Position numbers and translations under genes: made by a program
Shown: positions 21,996 to 29,521 of the stretch, in pieces
Layout: each line of letters starts with the position of its first letter
Position numbering within the stretch: position 1 is the first letter of the stretch
Source: an uncultured Prevotellaceae bacterium
Lineage (GTDB): Bacteria > Bacteroidota > Bacteroidia > Bacteroidales > Bacteroidaceae
Assembly (NCBI GenBank): GCA_937910905.1
Contig: CALEPV010000025.1
Span: forward strand, 1 to 29,577
Direction of reading: 5' to 3'
Length of the DNA: 29,577 nt
Notes under the pieces: model-generated
Database searches by the model: none
Seen by the model: the letters and a program-made list of their open reading frames with translations, nothing else
What the model was told of the DNA's origin: nothing

Positions 21996-23972
21996 TCATG
22001 CCGACGTCTTCATGCAGGCACGCACCAGATACCCGATGAGTGCAATGTAGGCTACGAGCGACAGAGCTTCCGCCCATGCTGTCTCTACCCATGCCGCGGC
22101 CATCAAGTCGACTCCGGCAAAGCGCAGCAGTACGGACAGTACTCCCATCAGCGCACCTCCGGCTATGAATCCGCTGGCCAGCAGTGTGCCTCGCTCGCCG
22201 CGGGCAGCATTGAGCTGCTTGTTCTTGCTGCGTGAGGTGACGTACCAATTGATGGCTCCACCCACCAGCAGTGGTATGTTCAGCTCCAATGGTATGAACA
22301 TACCGAGGGCAAAGGCCAGTGCCGGGACCTTGAATGCCGTAAGTATCAGTGCCAGCAGAGCACCTATCCCATAAAGCAGCCAGGGTGCTCCGGCACCGCT
22401 CATCAGAGGTTCTATAACGGCTGCCATAGCATTGGCCTGTGGAGCCGGCATCTCGTTGGTGTTGGAGAAGTCAAAGGTGGCATTGAGCAGCATCATCACT
22501 CCGCCCACGGTGGCGGCGCTGACCAGAGTGCCTAGAAACTTCCACGTCTCCTGCTTGGCAGGGGTGGTACCAATCCAGTATCCTATTTTCAGGTCGGTGA
22601 TGAATGAACCAGCTACCGAGAGTGCAGTACAGACCACACCGCCCATAATCAGTGCTGCCACCATGCCTCCCGTGCCGCTCAGTCCTACGGCCACCATAAT
22701 CACAGAGGCCAGTATGAGTGTCATCAGCGTCATGCCCGATACAGGGTTACTACCCACAATGGCTATGGCGTTGGCTGCTACGGTGGTGAATAGGAAGGCA
22801 ATAATCGTAACCAGCAGTATGCCCACGATGGCAAACAATAGGTTGCCCTTCATCACTCCAAGCCAGAAGAAGATGAATGTGGCTACGATGGTGAGCAGTG
22901 CTCCAATGGCAATAATTCGGAATGAAATATCGCGCTGGGTGCGTACCTGTGCAGCTGTCTGTGCTGAACCGCCACGCATCTCCTTGCTGGCTAGCTTCAC
23001 TGCGCCGACTATGATGCTGCGGCTCTTCCATATACCGATGAGCCCTGCCATAGCGATGCCGCCTATACCAATGCTCTTGGCATAGTAGGTGAAGATTTGT
23101 TCCGGCTCCAATGCACCTACAGGCATAGTGATGTCGGCGTTCCACTGGTTGAGCACTATATCGGGGAACAACAGTGCCATGCCAGGTACGATTAGCCACC
23201 ATACGGCTAGCGAACCGGCGCAGATGATGGCCGCGTACTTCAGGCCTACGATATAGCCCAGACCCAGTACGGCCGCCCCAGTGTTGACCTTGAACACCAG
23301 CTTGGCTTTGGTTGCGATGGTGGCTCCGAGCGGCACCACGCGTGTAGTGAATGTCTCAGCCCACCATCCAAATGTGCTAACGACGAAGTCGTACAGACCG
23401 CCTATCAGACCAGCTATGAGCAGTGGCTTGGCCTGGCTGCCGCCTCTCTCGCCGCTCACCAGCACCTGAGTAGTGGCTGTGGCCTCGGGGAAGGGATACT
23501 TGCCGTGCATGTCCTGCACGAAGTACTTGCGGAATGGAATCAGAAACAGGATGCCTATGATGCCTCCTAACAGTGAGCTGAGGAATATCTCCAGGAACGA
23601 TGCCGACATCTCCGGATACTTGTGTTGCAGTATGAAGATGGCGGGCAGGGTGAAGATAGCTCCTGCAACCACCGAGCCCGAGCAGGCGCCAATACTCTGT
23701 ATAATCACGTTCTCACCCAGCGCTCCCTTGCGCTTGGCAGCTGTGGAGACGCCTACGGCGATGATAGCTATCGGTATGGCGGCCTCGAAGACCTGTCCTA
23801 CGCGCAGGCCCAGATAGGCAGTGGCAGCCGAGAACAGTATGGCCATGACTATACCCCACGCCACGCTCCATGCGTTGACTTCGGGGTATACCTTGTCTTG
23901 TTGCATCAATGGTTGGTAGCTTTCGCCCTCCTGCAGCTCGCGGAAAGCATTCTCTGGTAGTTGAGTTGTCAT
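21996..23972 (-). CDS. OPT family oligopeptide transporter
   Basis: The 658-residue integral membrane protein has about 14-16 hydrophobic helices spread over its length and the OPT-family features AATAYLGLRVGQVFEAAIP at the first helices, GENVIIQSIGACSGSVVAG, and a KYPFPEATA motif. Bacterial OPT proteins import oligopeptides or metal-chelate compounds by proton symport across the inner membrane; the substrate is not predictable here. I chose the ATG at 23970-23972 (MTTQLPENA) because the promoter -7 box is at 23998-24005, excluding the ATG at 24011. The gene converges on the synthase gene with only 19 bases between the stops and no clear terminator. Confidence 0.88.
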   Translation of the reverse strand: MTTQLPENAFRELQEGESYQPLMQQDKVYPEVNAWSVAWGIVMAILFSAATAYLGLRVGQVFEAAIPIAIIAVGVSTAAKRKGALGENVIIQSIGACSGSVVAGAIFTLPAIFILQHKYPEMSASFLEIFLSSLLGGIIGILFLIPFRKYFVQDMHGKYPFPEATATTQVLVSGERGGSQAKPLLIAGLIGGLYDFVVSTFGWWAETFTTRVVPLGATIATKAKLVFKVNTGAAVLGLGYIVGLKYAAIICAGSLAVWWLIVPGMALLFPDIVLNQWNADITMPVGALEPEQIFTYYAKSIGIGGIAMAGLIGIWKSRSIIVGAVKLASKEMRGGSAQTAAQVRTQRDISFRIIAIGALLTIVATFIFFWLGVMKGNLLFAIVGILLVTIIAFLFTTVAANAIAIVGSNPVSGMTLMTLILASVIMVAVGLSGTGGMVAALIMGGVVCTALSVAGSFITDLKIGYWIGTTPAKQETWKFLGTLVSAATVGGVMMLLNATFDFSNTNEMPAPQANAMAAVIEPLMSGAGAPWLLYGIGALLALILTAFKVPALAFALGMFIPLELNIPLLVGGAINWYVTSRSKNKQLNAARGERGTLLASGFIAGGALMGVLSVLLRFAGVDLMAAAWVETAWAEALSLVAYIALIGYLVRACMKTSA

Positions 23973-23997
23973 GCTATATATAAAATGTTTACGTTGA

Positions 23998-24030
23998 CAA
24001 AAGTACTGCAAAAGCGGCTAAATCACCAAA
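23998..24030 (-). promoter_or_regulatory. promoter of the OPT transporter gene
   Basis: On the minus strand TTTG (24027-24030), a 21-base gap and TACTTTTG (23998-24005) match the consensus; initiation is predicted near 23991. Confidence 0.65.
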
Positions 24031-24268
24031 TCTATCACGCATTTTGGCTCGTTTATGGCAAAATAATGCATATTGCAGGCATGATAATAAATGTGCTATT
24101 TGTCGCTTATGCTTGCTTCTTTTACCGCGCCAAAAAGTTTGGCAAAGTGTTCGATTTTCTGACGCATAATGTTGTAATGCGTTAGTAAACAATCTGATAG
24201 TATGTTGTACAACATAAAATAAGCCAAAGTTAATTGTTCAATAATTGCACACATGTACCCTTTTAAGA
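24031..24268. other. AT-rich divergent spacer with two palindromes, no gene seen
   Basis: This spacer between the OPT promoter and the beta-barrel gene promoter holds a perfect 16-base palindrome TATGTTGTACAACATA (24201-24216). An imperfect one has ACGCAT (24162-24167) and ATGCGT (24176-24181) as arms. Both contain ATGTTGTA, and the two copies are 33 bases apart. They could be operator sites. The short frames crossing the region on both strands have no recognisable features and overlap promoters. Confidence 0.5.
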
Positions 24269-24300
24269 TTTGCAGGATTGACCTAAAGTCCGTACCTTTG
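24269..24300 (+). promoter_or_regulatory. promoter of the outer-membrane beta-barrel gene
   Basis: TTTG (24269-24272), a 20-base gap and TACCTTTG (24293-24300) are an exact Bacteroidota promoter. The leader runs from about 24307 to 24391 (85 bases) and ends in an A-rich run before the ATG, a pattern of strongly translated Bacteroidota genes. Confidence 0.8.
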
Positions 24301-24391
24301 CAGCGCAAAACAAGAGAATAAAGGGGGCATCCGAAAACCCATAACAGAGTAGGAGCGTCTGTATAATATACATTAATAAAAAAAGACGATT

Positions 24392-24910
24392 ATGAAAAAG
24401 ATTCTTCTTATGGCTATGATGGCCGTATCAACGATGGCTGCAAATGCACAGGTATGGGTAGGTGGCGCTGTAGGTTATGACTACAACAAGGAAAACGGTG
24501 TAGCCGACAGCCACATCACTGTATCTCCTGAGGTAGGTTACAACCTCGACGAGAGCTGGGCTATCGCTCTCGACCTGAACTTCCAGTACCGTACTGGCGA
24601 CCAGCCGAACCACACACGTTTCTCTGTAGCTCCTTATGCTCGCTACACTTTCTTCCGCAGCGGTATCGCCAGCCTCTTCGTTGATGGTGGCTTCAACGTA
24701 GGTGCAGAGAAGCCCGAGGGCTTGGATTCTCAGACAACATGGGGCATTGGCGTACGTCCAGGTATCGCTATCTCTGTAGCTCCAAAGCTCACATTCGTTA
24801 CTAAGCTCGGCTACCTCGGCTACGAGAACAGCGATGTGAACGATCGCAGCAGCTTCGGTCTCGGTGTGAACAACGAGGCTCTGACCTTCGGACTCTACTA
24901 CAACTTCTAA
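24392..24910 (+). CDS. small outer-membrane beta-barrel protein
   Basis: The 172-residue product has a signal peptide with probable cleavage after ANA (about residue 19; ANA-QVWVGG). The mature part alternates polar and hydrophobic residues in about eight strands. It ends in FGLYYNF, with the C-terminal aromatic residue typical of outer-membrane barrels. Repeated Gly-Tyr/Phe strand patterns (VGYDYN, VGYNLD, LGYLGYEN) fit an OmpX- or OmpW-like barrel of the outer membrane beta-barrel superfamily. Its codon choice is more biased than that of its neighbours (many GTA, GCT, TCT, CTC), and it has the best promoter in the window, so it is probably abundant. It is a single-gene unit ending at a strong hairpin. 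Substrate or role is unknown. Confidence 0.85.
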   Translation: MKKILLMAMMAVSTMAANAQVWVGGAVGYDYNKENGVADSHITVSPEVGYNLDESWAIALDLNFQYRTGDQPNHTRFSVAPYARYTFFRSGIASLFVDGGFNVGAEKPEGLDSQTTWGIGVRPGIAISVAPKLTFVTKLGYLGYENSDVNDRSSFGLGVNNEALTFGLYYNF

Positions 24911-24936
24911 TAGAAGTCATAGCACATAACAATAGA

Positions 24937-24972
24937 GCGTGCCGCCAGTGCGATAGTGCATTGGCGGCACGC
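24937..24972. terminator. shared hairpin terminator between convergent genes
   Basis: A 15-pair stem (24937-24951 with 24958-24972, one G-T pair) with a six-base loop lies between the beta-barrel gene and mtnN, which converge. Neither side has a long T tract; the minus-strand side reads TCTATTGTTATG. It is well placed to end both transcripts. Confidence 0.7.
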
Positions 24973-24999
24973 AGCGCGTTTAGTGAGATGCAGTAATGG

Positions 25000-25707
25000 C
25001 TACAGTGCGCTGATGAATGCGCGTGTAGCCACAAATGAGCGGTCGGCCATAGTGCCCCAGAAGTCCTGGTACTGTTCCAAGTGGGCCTCGCTGCCGGGGA
25101 TGTCGCTGATGGTGCGGAAGCTCAGAAATGGGGTAGAGTGGAGGTAGCAAGTCTGCGCTATGGCATTGCTCTCCATGTCCACGGCCAGTGCATCGGGGAA
25201 GTTCTTCTTGATTGCGGCCAGCTGGTCGGGGCTTGTTATGAACTGGTCGCCCGTGCAAATCAATCCTTCGTGCAGGGTCGGCAATGCTTCAGAAGCTGTC
25301 GTGGCACTGGATGCAAGGCTCATGGCTGTGCGCAGCAGCGAGCTGTCGCCGTCGAAGCGAGGGGGCAGTCCTTGTATCTGTCCCACTTCGAATCCCTCGT
25401 CTAGTACCACATCGTGGTAGCATGTCTGGCGACCGACCACCACGTCCATGACGCTCAGGCGGCTGTCCACACCGCCAGCACAGCCGGTGGACAGCACGCA
25501 GTCGGGCTTGTAATGGCGCAGCAGCGTGGTGCAACCCACGGCAGCGTTCACCTTGCCCATGCCCGATTGCAGTAGCACTAGAGTGTTGTTGCCCAGCTGC
25601 CCAGTAGTGAAGGTGCAGGGCCCGTCGGTCTCATGGGTGGTGTGGCTCAGCAGTGATGTAAGCTGCTGATGCTCCTTGCTCATGGCCGAGATAATTCCGA
25701 TTATCAT
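25000..25707 (-). CDS. mtnN: 5'-methylthioadenosine/S-adenosylhomocysteine nucleosidase
   Basis: The 235-residue enzyme splits methylthioadenosine and S-adenosylhomocysteine into adenine and the thioribose, recycling products of methylation and polyamine synthesis. It aligns with E. coli MTAN from the first residue (MIIGIISAM, then catalytic Glu12). It has GMGKVNAA, STGCAGGVD, VDMESNAIAQTC with the purine-site Glu, and FRTISDIPG with the catalytic Asp. It lies 42 bases downstream of rhaM on the same strand and may share its transcript; a weak TATATTTA element in the gap could also serve as a promoter. LuxS is not in the window. Confidence 0.93.
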   Translation of the reverse strand: MIIGIISAMSKEHQQLTSLLSHTTHETDGPCTFTTGQLGNNTLVLLQSGMGKVNAAVGCTTLLRHYKPDCVLSTGCAGGVDSRLSVMDVVVGRQTCYHDVVLDEGFEVGQIQGLPPRFDGDSSLLRTAMSLASSATTASEALPTLHEGLICTGDQFITSPDQLAAIKKNFPDALAVDMESNAIAQTCYLHSTPFLSFRTISDIPGSEAHLEQYQDFWGTMADRSFVATRAFISAL

Positions 25708-25749
25708 ATATTATATAGGTGTTGTGACGAATAAATATAGGCGTTGCGA

Positions 25750-26064
25750 CTAGTCCAGATGAAACACTTCCTGTAGCGGCACCGTCACTGGGCTGTTGTC
25801 CGGATTGGTTTCCATGATGTCTTTCATGTAGGCCCACCAGCGTTTTGTCGTCTCATCGGCTCCCATGTCCTGCGAGCTCTGCTCGCCCTCTATCTCCTGA
25901 TAGCCGAACAGTATGTTTGTGTCGCGGTCCCAGTAGATGCTGTAGTTGCCTACACCGGCATCCTTAATCTGTTTCTTCAGTTCCGGCCACAGAGCTGCGT
26001 GGCGACGTTCGTACTCAGCCTCAAATCCAGGCTTGAGGAACATCTTGAATGCAAATCGTTTCAT
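25750..26064 (-). CDS. rhaM: L-rhamnose mutarotase
   Basis: The product of 104 residues has the same length as E. coli RhaM and matches its signature blocks: YERRHAALWPELK near residues 18-30, the YSIYWD strand, RWWAYMKDIMETNPDNSPV and LQEVFHLD at the C-terminus. It interconverts alpha and beta anomers of L-rhamnose in the cytoplasm. The ATG at 26062-26064 gives the standard N-terminus; longer upstream frames cross the promoter box at 26133-26140. It is divergent from an AraC-type regulator and not far from rhaB, which supports a rhamnose-use locus. Confidence 0.93.
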   Translation of the reverse strand: MKRFAFKMFLKPGFEAEYERRHAALWPELKKQIKDAGVGNYSIYWDRDTNILFGYQEIEGEQSSQDMGADETTKRWWAYMKDIMETNPDNSPVTVPLQEVFHLD

Positions 26065-26132
26065 GGTTGTAGTGCGGGCGCGCGGCCCGATTGTTTTGGT
26101 GTGAAATGTGTTAGTTCGCTGTTTTCGATTCG

Positions 26133-26140
26133 CAAAGGTA
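26133..26140 (-). promoter_or_regulatory. -7 box of rhaM
   Basis: The minus strand reads TACCTTTG about 70 bases upstream of the rhaM start. TTTC (26159-26162), 18 bases further upstream, is a possible weak -33 box. A weak -33 would fit a promoter that needs an activator such as the AraC-type protein encoded divergently. Confidence 0.55.
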
Positions 26141-26265
26141 GGGAAAATTTTGCGTTTTGAAAGCATTTGTGTAGCCAAAGGGTCTAATATGCACAAATTT
26201 GGCCTAAATCGTAACAATTCTACAACTTTGAGCTTTAAGACAAATCGGACTAGTTTGTAATAACC

Positions 26266-26273
26266 TACCTTTG
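26266..26273 (+). promoter_or_regulatory. -7 box of the AraC-type gene
   Basis: TACCTTTG lies 18 bases before the ATG at 26292. No TTTG is found at the normal -33 distance. The 227-base rhaM-araC spacer holds nothing coding that I can see. Confidence 0.5.
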
Positions 26274-26291
26274 CCGCACAGGACTTGAAGA

Positions 26292-26714
26292 ATGCCCGTA
26301 TATATGACCAACGAACAAGCCATCCACACTCAGGACACGCTCCTGTCAACTACCGATGAGTACGCTCCACGACGAGTGGACTCTAAGAAGATTGACCTGG
26401 AGGACTTCATGGAGCGCAACTTTCGCTCGGATCTTTCTATGACCGAGTTTGCGCGTGCCGCGGGTCGCAGTCTGTCAACCTTCAAGCGTGACTTCAAGCA
26501 ATTCAGTACACTATCGCCCGAAAGATGGCTCACCAACCGCAGGTTGCTGGCAGCGCACGACTTGCTGCGTCGCGGCCGTCGGGTATCCGACGTATGCTTC
26601 GACGTGGGCTTCAAGAATGTGTCGCATTTCTCTGCCATCTTCAAGCGCAAGTTCGGCCAGACGCCTGGTCAGGTGCGCAAGGCGCAGCCCGCTGATACAG
26701 AGGACAAAGATTAG
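26292..26714 (+). CDS. AraC-family DNA-binding protein lacking a sensor domain
   Basis: The 140-residue protein is almost entirely an AraC-type double helix-turn-helix. The first HTH is around LSMTEFARAAGRSLSTFKRDFKQ and the second around VSDVCFDVGFKNVSHFSAIFKRKFGQTPGQVRK, the family's C-terminal signature. Only about 45 residues precede it, with no cupin or other ligand-binding domain; typical relatives are about 280 residues. The upstream DNA shows no leftover sensor sequence and has a -7 box at 26266-26273, so the short form looks natural. ATG 26304 is an alternative start. Placed between rhaM and rhaB it may regulate rhamnose genes, but how it would sense the sugar is unclear. Confidence 0.85.
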   Translation: MPVYMTNEQAIHTQDTLLSTTDEYAPRRVDSKKIDLEDFMERNFRSDLSMTEFARAAGRSLSTFKRDFKQFSTLSPERWLTNRRLLAAHDLLRRGRRVSDVCFDVGFKNVSHFSAIFKRKFGQTPGQVRKAQPADTEDKD

Positions 26715-26756
26715 TCACCCTGCTGCCTACAGTACATTGCTGAGACAGCAGGGTGA
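26715..26756 (+). terminator. terminator-like hairpin after the AraC-type gene
   Basis: An 11-base perfect stem TCACCCTGCTG (26715-26725) / CAGCAGGGTGA (26746-26756) begins directly after the stop codon. The tail ATTGTATTTG is only moderately T-rich. Confidence 0.6.
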
Positions 26757-26775
26757 ATTGTATTTGCGATTTGCA

Positions 26776-26806
26776 ATTGTCGAATCGCATATTTATTGTA
26801 CTTTTG
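26776..26806 (+). promoter_or_regulatory. candidate promoter of the GH109-like gene
   Basis: TTGT (26776-26779), a 19-base gap and TACTTTTG (26799-26806) resemble a Bacteroidota promoter. The expected initiation point falls at about 26812-26814, on or next to the ATG of the gene. Confidence 0.45.
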
Positions 26807-26813
26807 CCATTGA

Positions 26814-27836
26814 ATGGTAAAGAACGAACTTCGTATAGCCTTCGTAGGCTTGGGTGCGCGGGGTCTGACGGCCTTGCGGCTGATGCTGCCCGTGGAGGAT
26901 GCCAGGGTGGTAGCGCTGTGCGATGCCACCGCAGCCGGTGTGGAGGCAGCCCAGCAACTGTTGCCCTACGCGGTGCGCCACTATGTCGGAACCACGGCCT
27001 ATGCTGATGCATGTCGTGCCGACGATGTGCAGCTGGTGTACGTGTGCAGCGACTGGCAGAGCCATGCAGCCATAGCTTTGACAGCTCTCAACTGTGGTAA
27101 GCATGTAGCAGTCGAGGTACCGGCAGCTACGACGATGGATGACATCTGCCATTTGGTGGCGGCATCGCGGCGCAGCGGCAGGCTGTGTTTCCTGCTGGAG
27201 AACTGCTGCTACGACCCGCTTGTGGCTGAGGCTGTGCAGAGCATACGTCGTGGCGACATAGGCGAGCCAGTACATGCCGAGGGCAGCTACTACCATCATC
27301 TGGGTGACCGCTGGACGCGTTGGCGTCTGGACATGAACCGCAGTCAGCGCGGAGACCTGTACCCGACCCATGAGCTTGCACCGCTCTGTCAGGCACTGGG
27401 CATAGGCATCGACGACGAACTGCAGACACTCGTGGCGATGGACAGCGATGCGGTGTTGGGCCGCAGACTGTATGAACATATGACAGGAGAACAGGCCCCC
27501 GACTTCCAGAACGGCGACCATACCTGCACACTCATCCGCACCCGCCGTGGGCGCACCATACTGCTCAAGCACGATGTGATGACCGAGCGGCCCTACGAGC
27601 GTCTGTTCCGCGTGGTGGGCACCAAGGGAGTGAAGGAGGTTGTGGACCGCGGTCAGACTTCGCACGATACCCTCACACAGAGCATGAACCGTAGGCTCGT
27701 AGCCTGCCTGTTGACTGGCGAACCACTGGACCTTGATGTGCTGGACCTGGCTCGCCTGTGTGCCGTCGTGCCGCTCTCGCGGCAGTCCATAGATGGCGGC
27801 TTCGTGCCGGTGCAGTTCCCGCAGTTTGCCATATAG
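26814..27836 (+). CDS. Gfo/Idh/MocA-type protein resembling GH109 alpha-N-acetylgalactosaminidase
   Basis: The 340-residue protein has an N-terminal Rossmann fold (LRIAFVGLGARGL, an NAD-binding loop), EVPAATTMDDICHLV, and LENCCYDPLV. It then has YPTHELAPLCQ, NGDHTCTLIRTRRGRTI and HDVMTERPYERLFRVVGTKG. These blocks recur in GH109 glycosidases, which use bound NAD to cleave alpha-GalNAc and were first found in an enzyme acting on blood group A. Known GH109 proteins are usually longer (over 400 residues) with an export signal; this one has no signal peptide. A plain sugar dehydrogenase is the alternative. An in-frame TGA lies directly before the ATG, so no upstream start exists. It lies between the AraC-type gene and rhaB. 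Confidence 0.8.
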   Translation: MVKNELRIAFVGLGARGLTALRLMLPVEDARVVALCDATAAGVEAAQQLLPYAVRHYVGTTAYADACRADDVQLVYVCSDWQSHAAIALTALNCGKHVAVEVPAATTMDDICHLVAASRRSGRLCFLLENCCYDPLVAEAVQSIRRGDIGEPVHAEGSYYHHLGDRWTRWRLDMNRSQRGDLYPTHELAPLCQALGIGIDDELQTLVAMDSDAVLGRRLYEHMTGEQAPDFQNGDHTCTLIRTRRGRTILLKHDVMTERPYERLFRVVGTKGVKEVVDRGQTSHDTLTQSMNRRLVACLLTGEPLDLDVLDLARLCAVVPLSRQSIDGGFVPVQFPQFAI

Positions 27837-27851
27837 CCCCATGATCCATCG

Positions 27852-27876
27852 TGCTTTGCGGCTCGCCCGCAAAGCA
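27852..27876 (+). terminator. hairpin after the GH109-like gene
   Basis: TGCTTTGCGG (27852-27861) pairs with CCGCAAAGCA (27867-27876) around a five-base loop. The stem is perfect, but the following sequence is not T-rich, so it may only slow or protect the transcript. Confidence 0.45.
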
Positions 27877-27900
27877 TCATCCGTCTATAAACCTTCAGCT

Positions 27901-27944
27901 CTCAACCTTCAAATTTCAACTTCTCAACTTTCAACTTTCAACTC
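27901..27944 (+). repeat. heptamer repeats in the rhaB leader
   Basis: About six pyrimidine-rich units of the TCAACTT type occur just before rhaB; the last three (27924-27944) are in exact seven-base register. The ATG follows three bases after the last unit. Length changes in this tract would alter the distance between promoter and start, not the protein. No TAnnTTTG box is seen here. Confidence 0.65.
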
Positions 27945-27947
27945 ATA

Positions 27948-29363
27948 ATGACACATTACCTATCAGTAGACCTCGGCGCCACCAGCGGACGCACAGTGCT
28001 GGCCACATTCGACAATGGGCGCATCAATATGCGCGAGTTCACGCGCTTTGACAATCCTCAGATTCCAGTAGGCGGACACCTATACTGGGATCTTGCACAT
28101 CTCTACAACGAAGTGCTCAAGGCGCTACGCAAGGTAGCTGCCGAGGGCCTGAAGCTCAGCAGTATAGGCATCGACACATGGGGATGCGATGTGGCTTTCT
28201 TCGGCAGCGACGGTCAGTTGCTGGGTATGCCCTACTGCTATCGCGATTCGCACACCGACAAGGCTATGGATCGCTACTTTGCCGACGCAATGTCGGCACA
28301 CGAGGTGTACCGTCGCACAGGCATACAGTTCATGCCGTTCAACACGCTGTTCCAGCTATACACCATGCGTAGCAATAGCAGTAGCTCCCTTGCCGCGGCC
28401 AGCAAGATACTGTTCATACCCGACGCGCTGATATACATGCTGACGGGTGAGACCGTATGCGAGCAGACAGTGGCATCGACCTCGCAGATGCTCAATGCCG
28501 ATACGGGCGACCTTGACGAAGAGCTGCTTGCCACGCTGGGGCTCAGCCGTCAGCAGTTCGGGCGACTGGTGAAGCCGGGCGAGACCGTGGGTCGTCTCAC
28601 GGCACAGGTGCAGGATGCGACCGGAGTTGCAGACATACCCATAGTGGCAGTAGGCAGCCACGACACTGCATCGGCCGTTGCAGCTGTGCCGGCTGCAGAT
28701 GCCAACTATGCCTACCTCAGCTGTGGCACGTGGTCGCTGCTGGGCATCGAGAGCCAGCAACCCATCATCACTGAGGAGAGCTTTCGCGAGAACTTCACTA
28801 ACGAAGGCGGACTGGACGGCACTACACGTTTCCTGAAGAATATCTGCGGCCTGTGGCTCTATGAGCAGTGCCGCAAGGAGTGGACCGACGTGCCGCAGAA
28901 CGTCAACGACCTGAATGCCTTGTGCCTCACATCGTCGTGCCAGAGCCTGCTCAACCCCGACGATCCGCGCTTGGCACATCCCGTTTCGATGACTGCTGCC
29001 ATACGCGAGGTGCTGGCCGAGACAGGACAGACGCTACCGAAGACACCAGCCGACTATGTACGCGTCATCTTCCGTTCACTCGCGGCCCGCTACGTGGAGG
29101 TGGTCGGGCTGCTTCGTCAGCTCTCAGACATTGACATCCGCCGCTTGCACGTCATTGGTGGCGGCTCGCGCAACCAGTTCCTCATGCAGTTCGCAGCCGA
29201 TGCCCTCAAGATGCCTGTCATTGCCGGCCCCACTGAGGGCACAGCGCTGGGCAACGCCTTGCTGCAGGTCCGTGCCGATGGTCTGGTCAGCTCTCTTACC
29301 GAGATGCGTGCCATCATAGCCCGAAGCATAGAGCTGATACGCTACGAGCCGCGGCAGGATTAA
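27948..29363 (+). CDS. rhaB: rhamnulokinase
   Basis: The 471-residue FGGY-family kinase phosphorylates L-rhamnulose to rhamnulose-1-phosphate. The N-terminal phosphate-binding motif is LSVDLGATSGRTVL. Substrate-side marks are IDTWGCDVAFF, then FMPFNTLFQLY, and GSHDTASAVAAVP with the catalytic Asp. The C-terminal domain has YLSCGTWSLLGIE and VIGGGSRNQFLMQFAADAL, as in RhaB. It should work with rhaM in the window; rhaA, rhaD and the rhamnose transporter are not seen, and the next 200 bases lack a further complete gene. The start is fixed by the conserved MTHYLSVDLG N-terminus. Confidence 0.93.
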   Translation: MTHYLSVDLGATSGRTVLATFDNGRINMREFTRFDNPQIPVGGHLYWDLAHLYNEVLKALRKVAAEGLKLSSIGIDTWGCDVAFFGSDGQLLGMPYCYRDSHTDKAMDRYFADAMSAHEVYRRTGIQFMPFNTLFQLYTMRSNSSSSLAAASKILFIPDALIYMLTGETVCEQTVASTSQMLNADTGDLDEELLATLGLSRQQFGRLVKPGETVGRLTAQVQDATGVADIPIVAVGSHDTASAVAAVPAADANYAYLSCGTWSLLGIESQQPIITEESFRENFTNEGGLDGTTRFLKNICGLWLYEQCRKEWTDVPQNVNDLNALCLTSSCQSLLNPDDPRLAHPVSMTAAIREVLAETGQTLPKTPADYVRVIFRSLAARYVEVVGLLRQLSDIDIRRLHVIGGGSRNQFLMQFAADALKMPVIAGPTEGTALGNALLQVRADGLVSSLTEMRAIIARSIELIRYEPRQD

Positions 29364-29413
29364 TCGCCAGAAAGCGGGGACGGGGAGGGCGATGTGTCGC
29401 TGTTTGTGGAAGA

Positions 29414-29521
29414 TTAGGACATTTTGCGGAAAGGGGAGGTATCGGGAATGTGCGGGATTATTGCGATGCCCTGCTCGTACATCACCTGTCCGAAGTCGGG
29501 CATCTCCGAGAAGAATACGTT
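29414..29521 (-). pseudogene. unidentified C-terminal coding fragment
   Basis: On the minus strand a frame ends at 29414 with 36 open codons before the stop; from the ATG at 29501-29503 it gives 29 residues (MPDFGQVMYEQGIAIIP and so on). Upstream the frame meets a TGA inside a heptamer tract (CCTTTCA twice, 29524-29537). It has protein-like composition but is too short to identify. It may be a remnant of a larger gene or chance. Confidence 0.3.

Noticed and set aside
23961..24308. Two short frames (74 and 70 residues) in the OPT/beta-barrel spacer
   Set aside because: They overlap the promoters, have AT-driven composition and no recognisable features.
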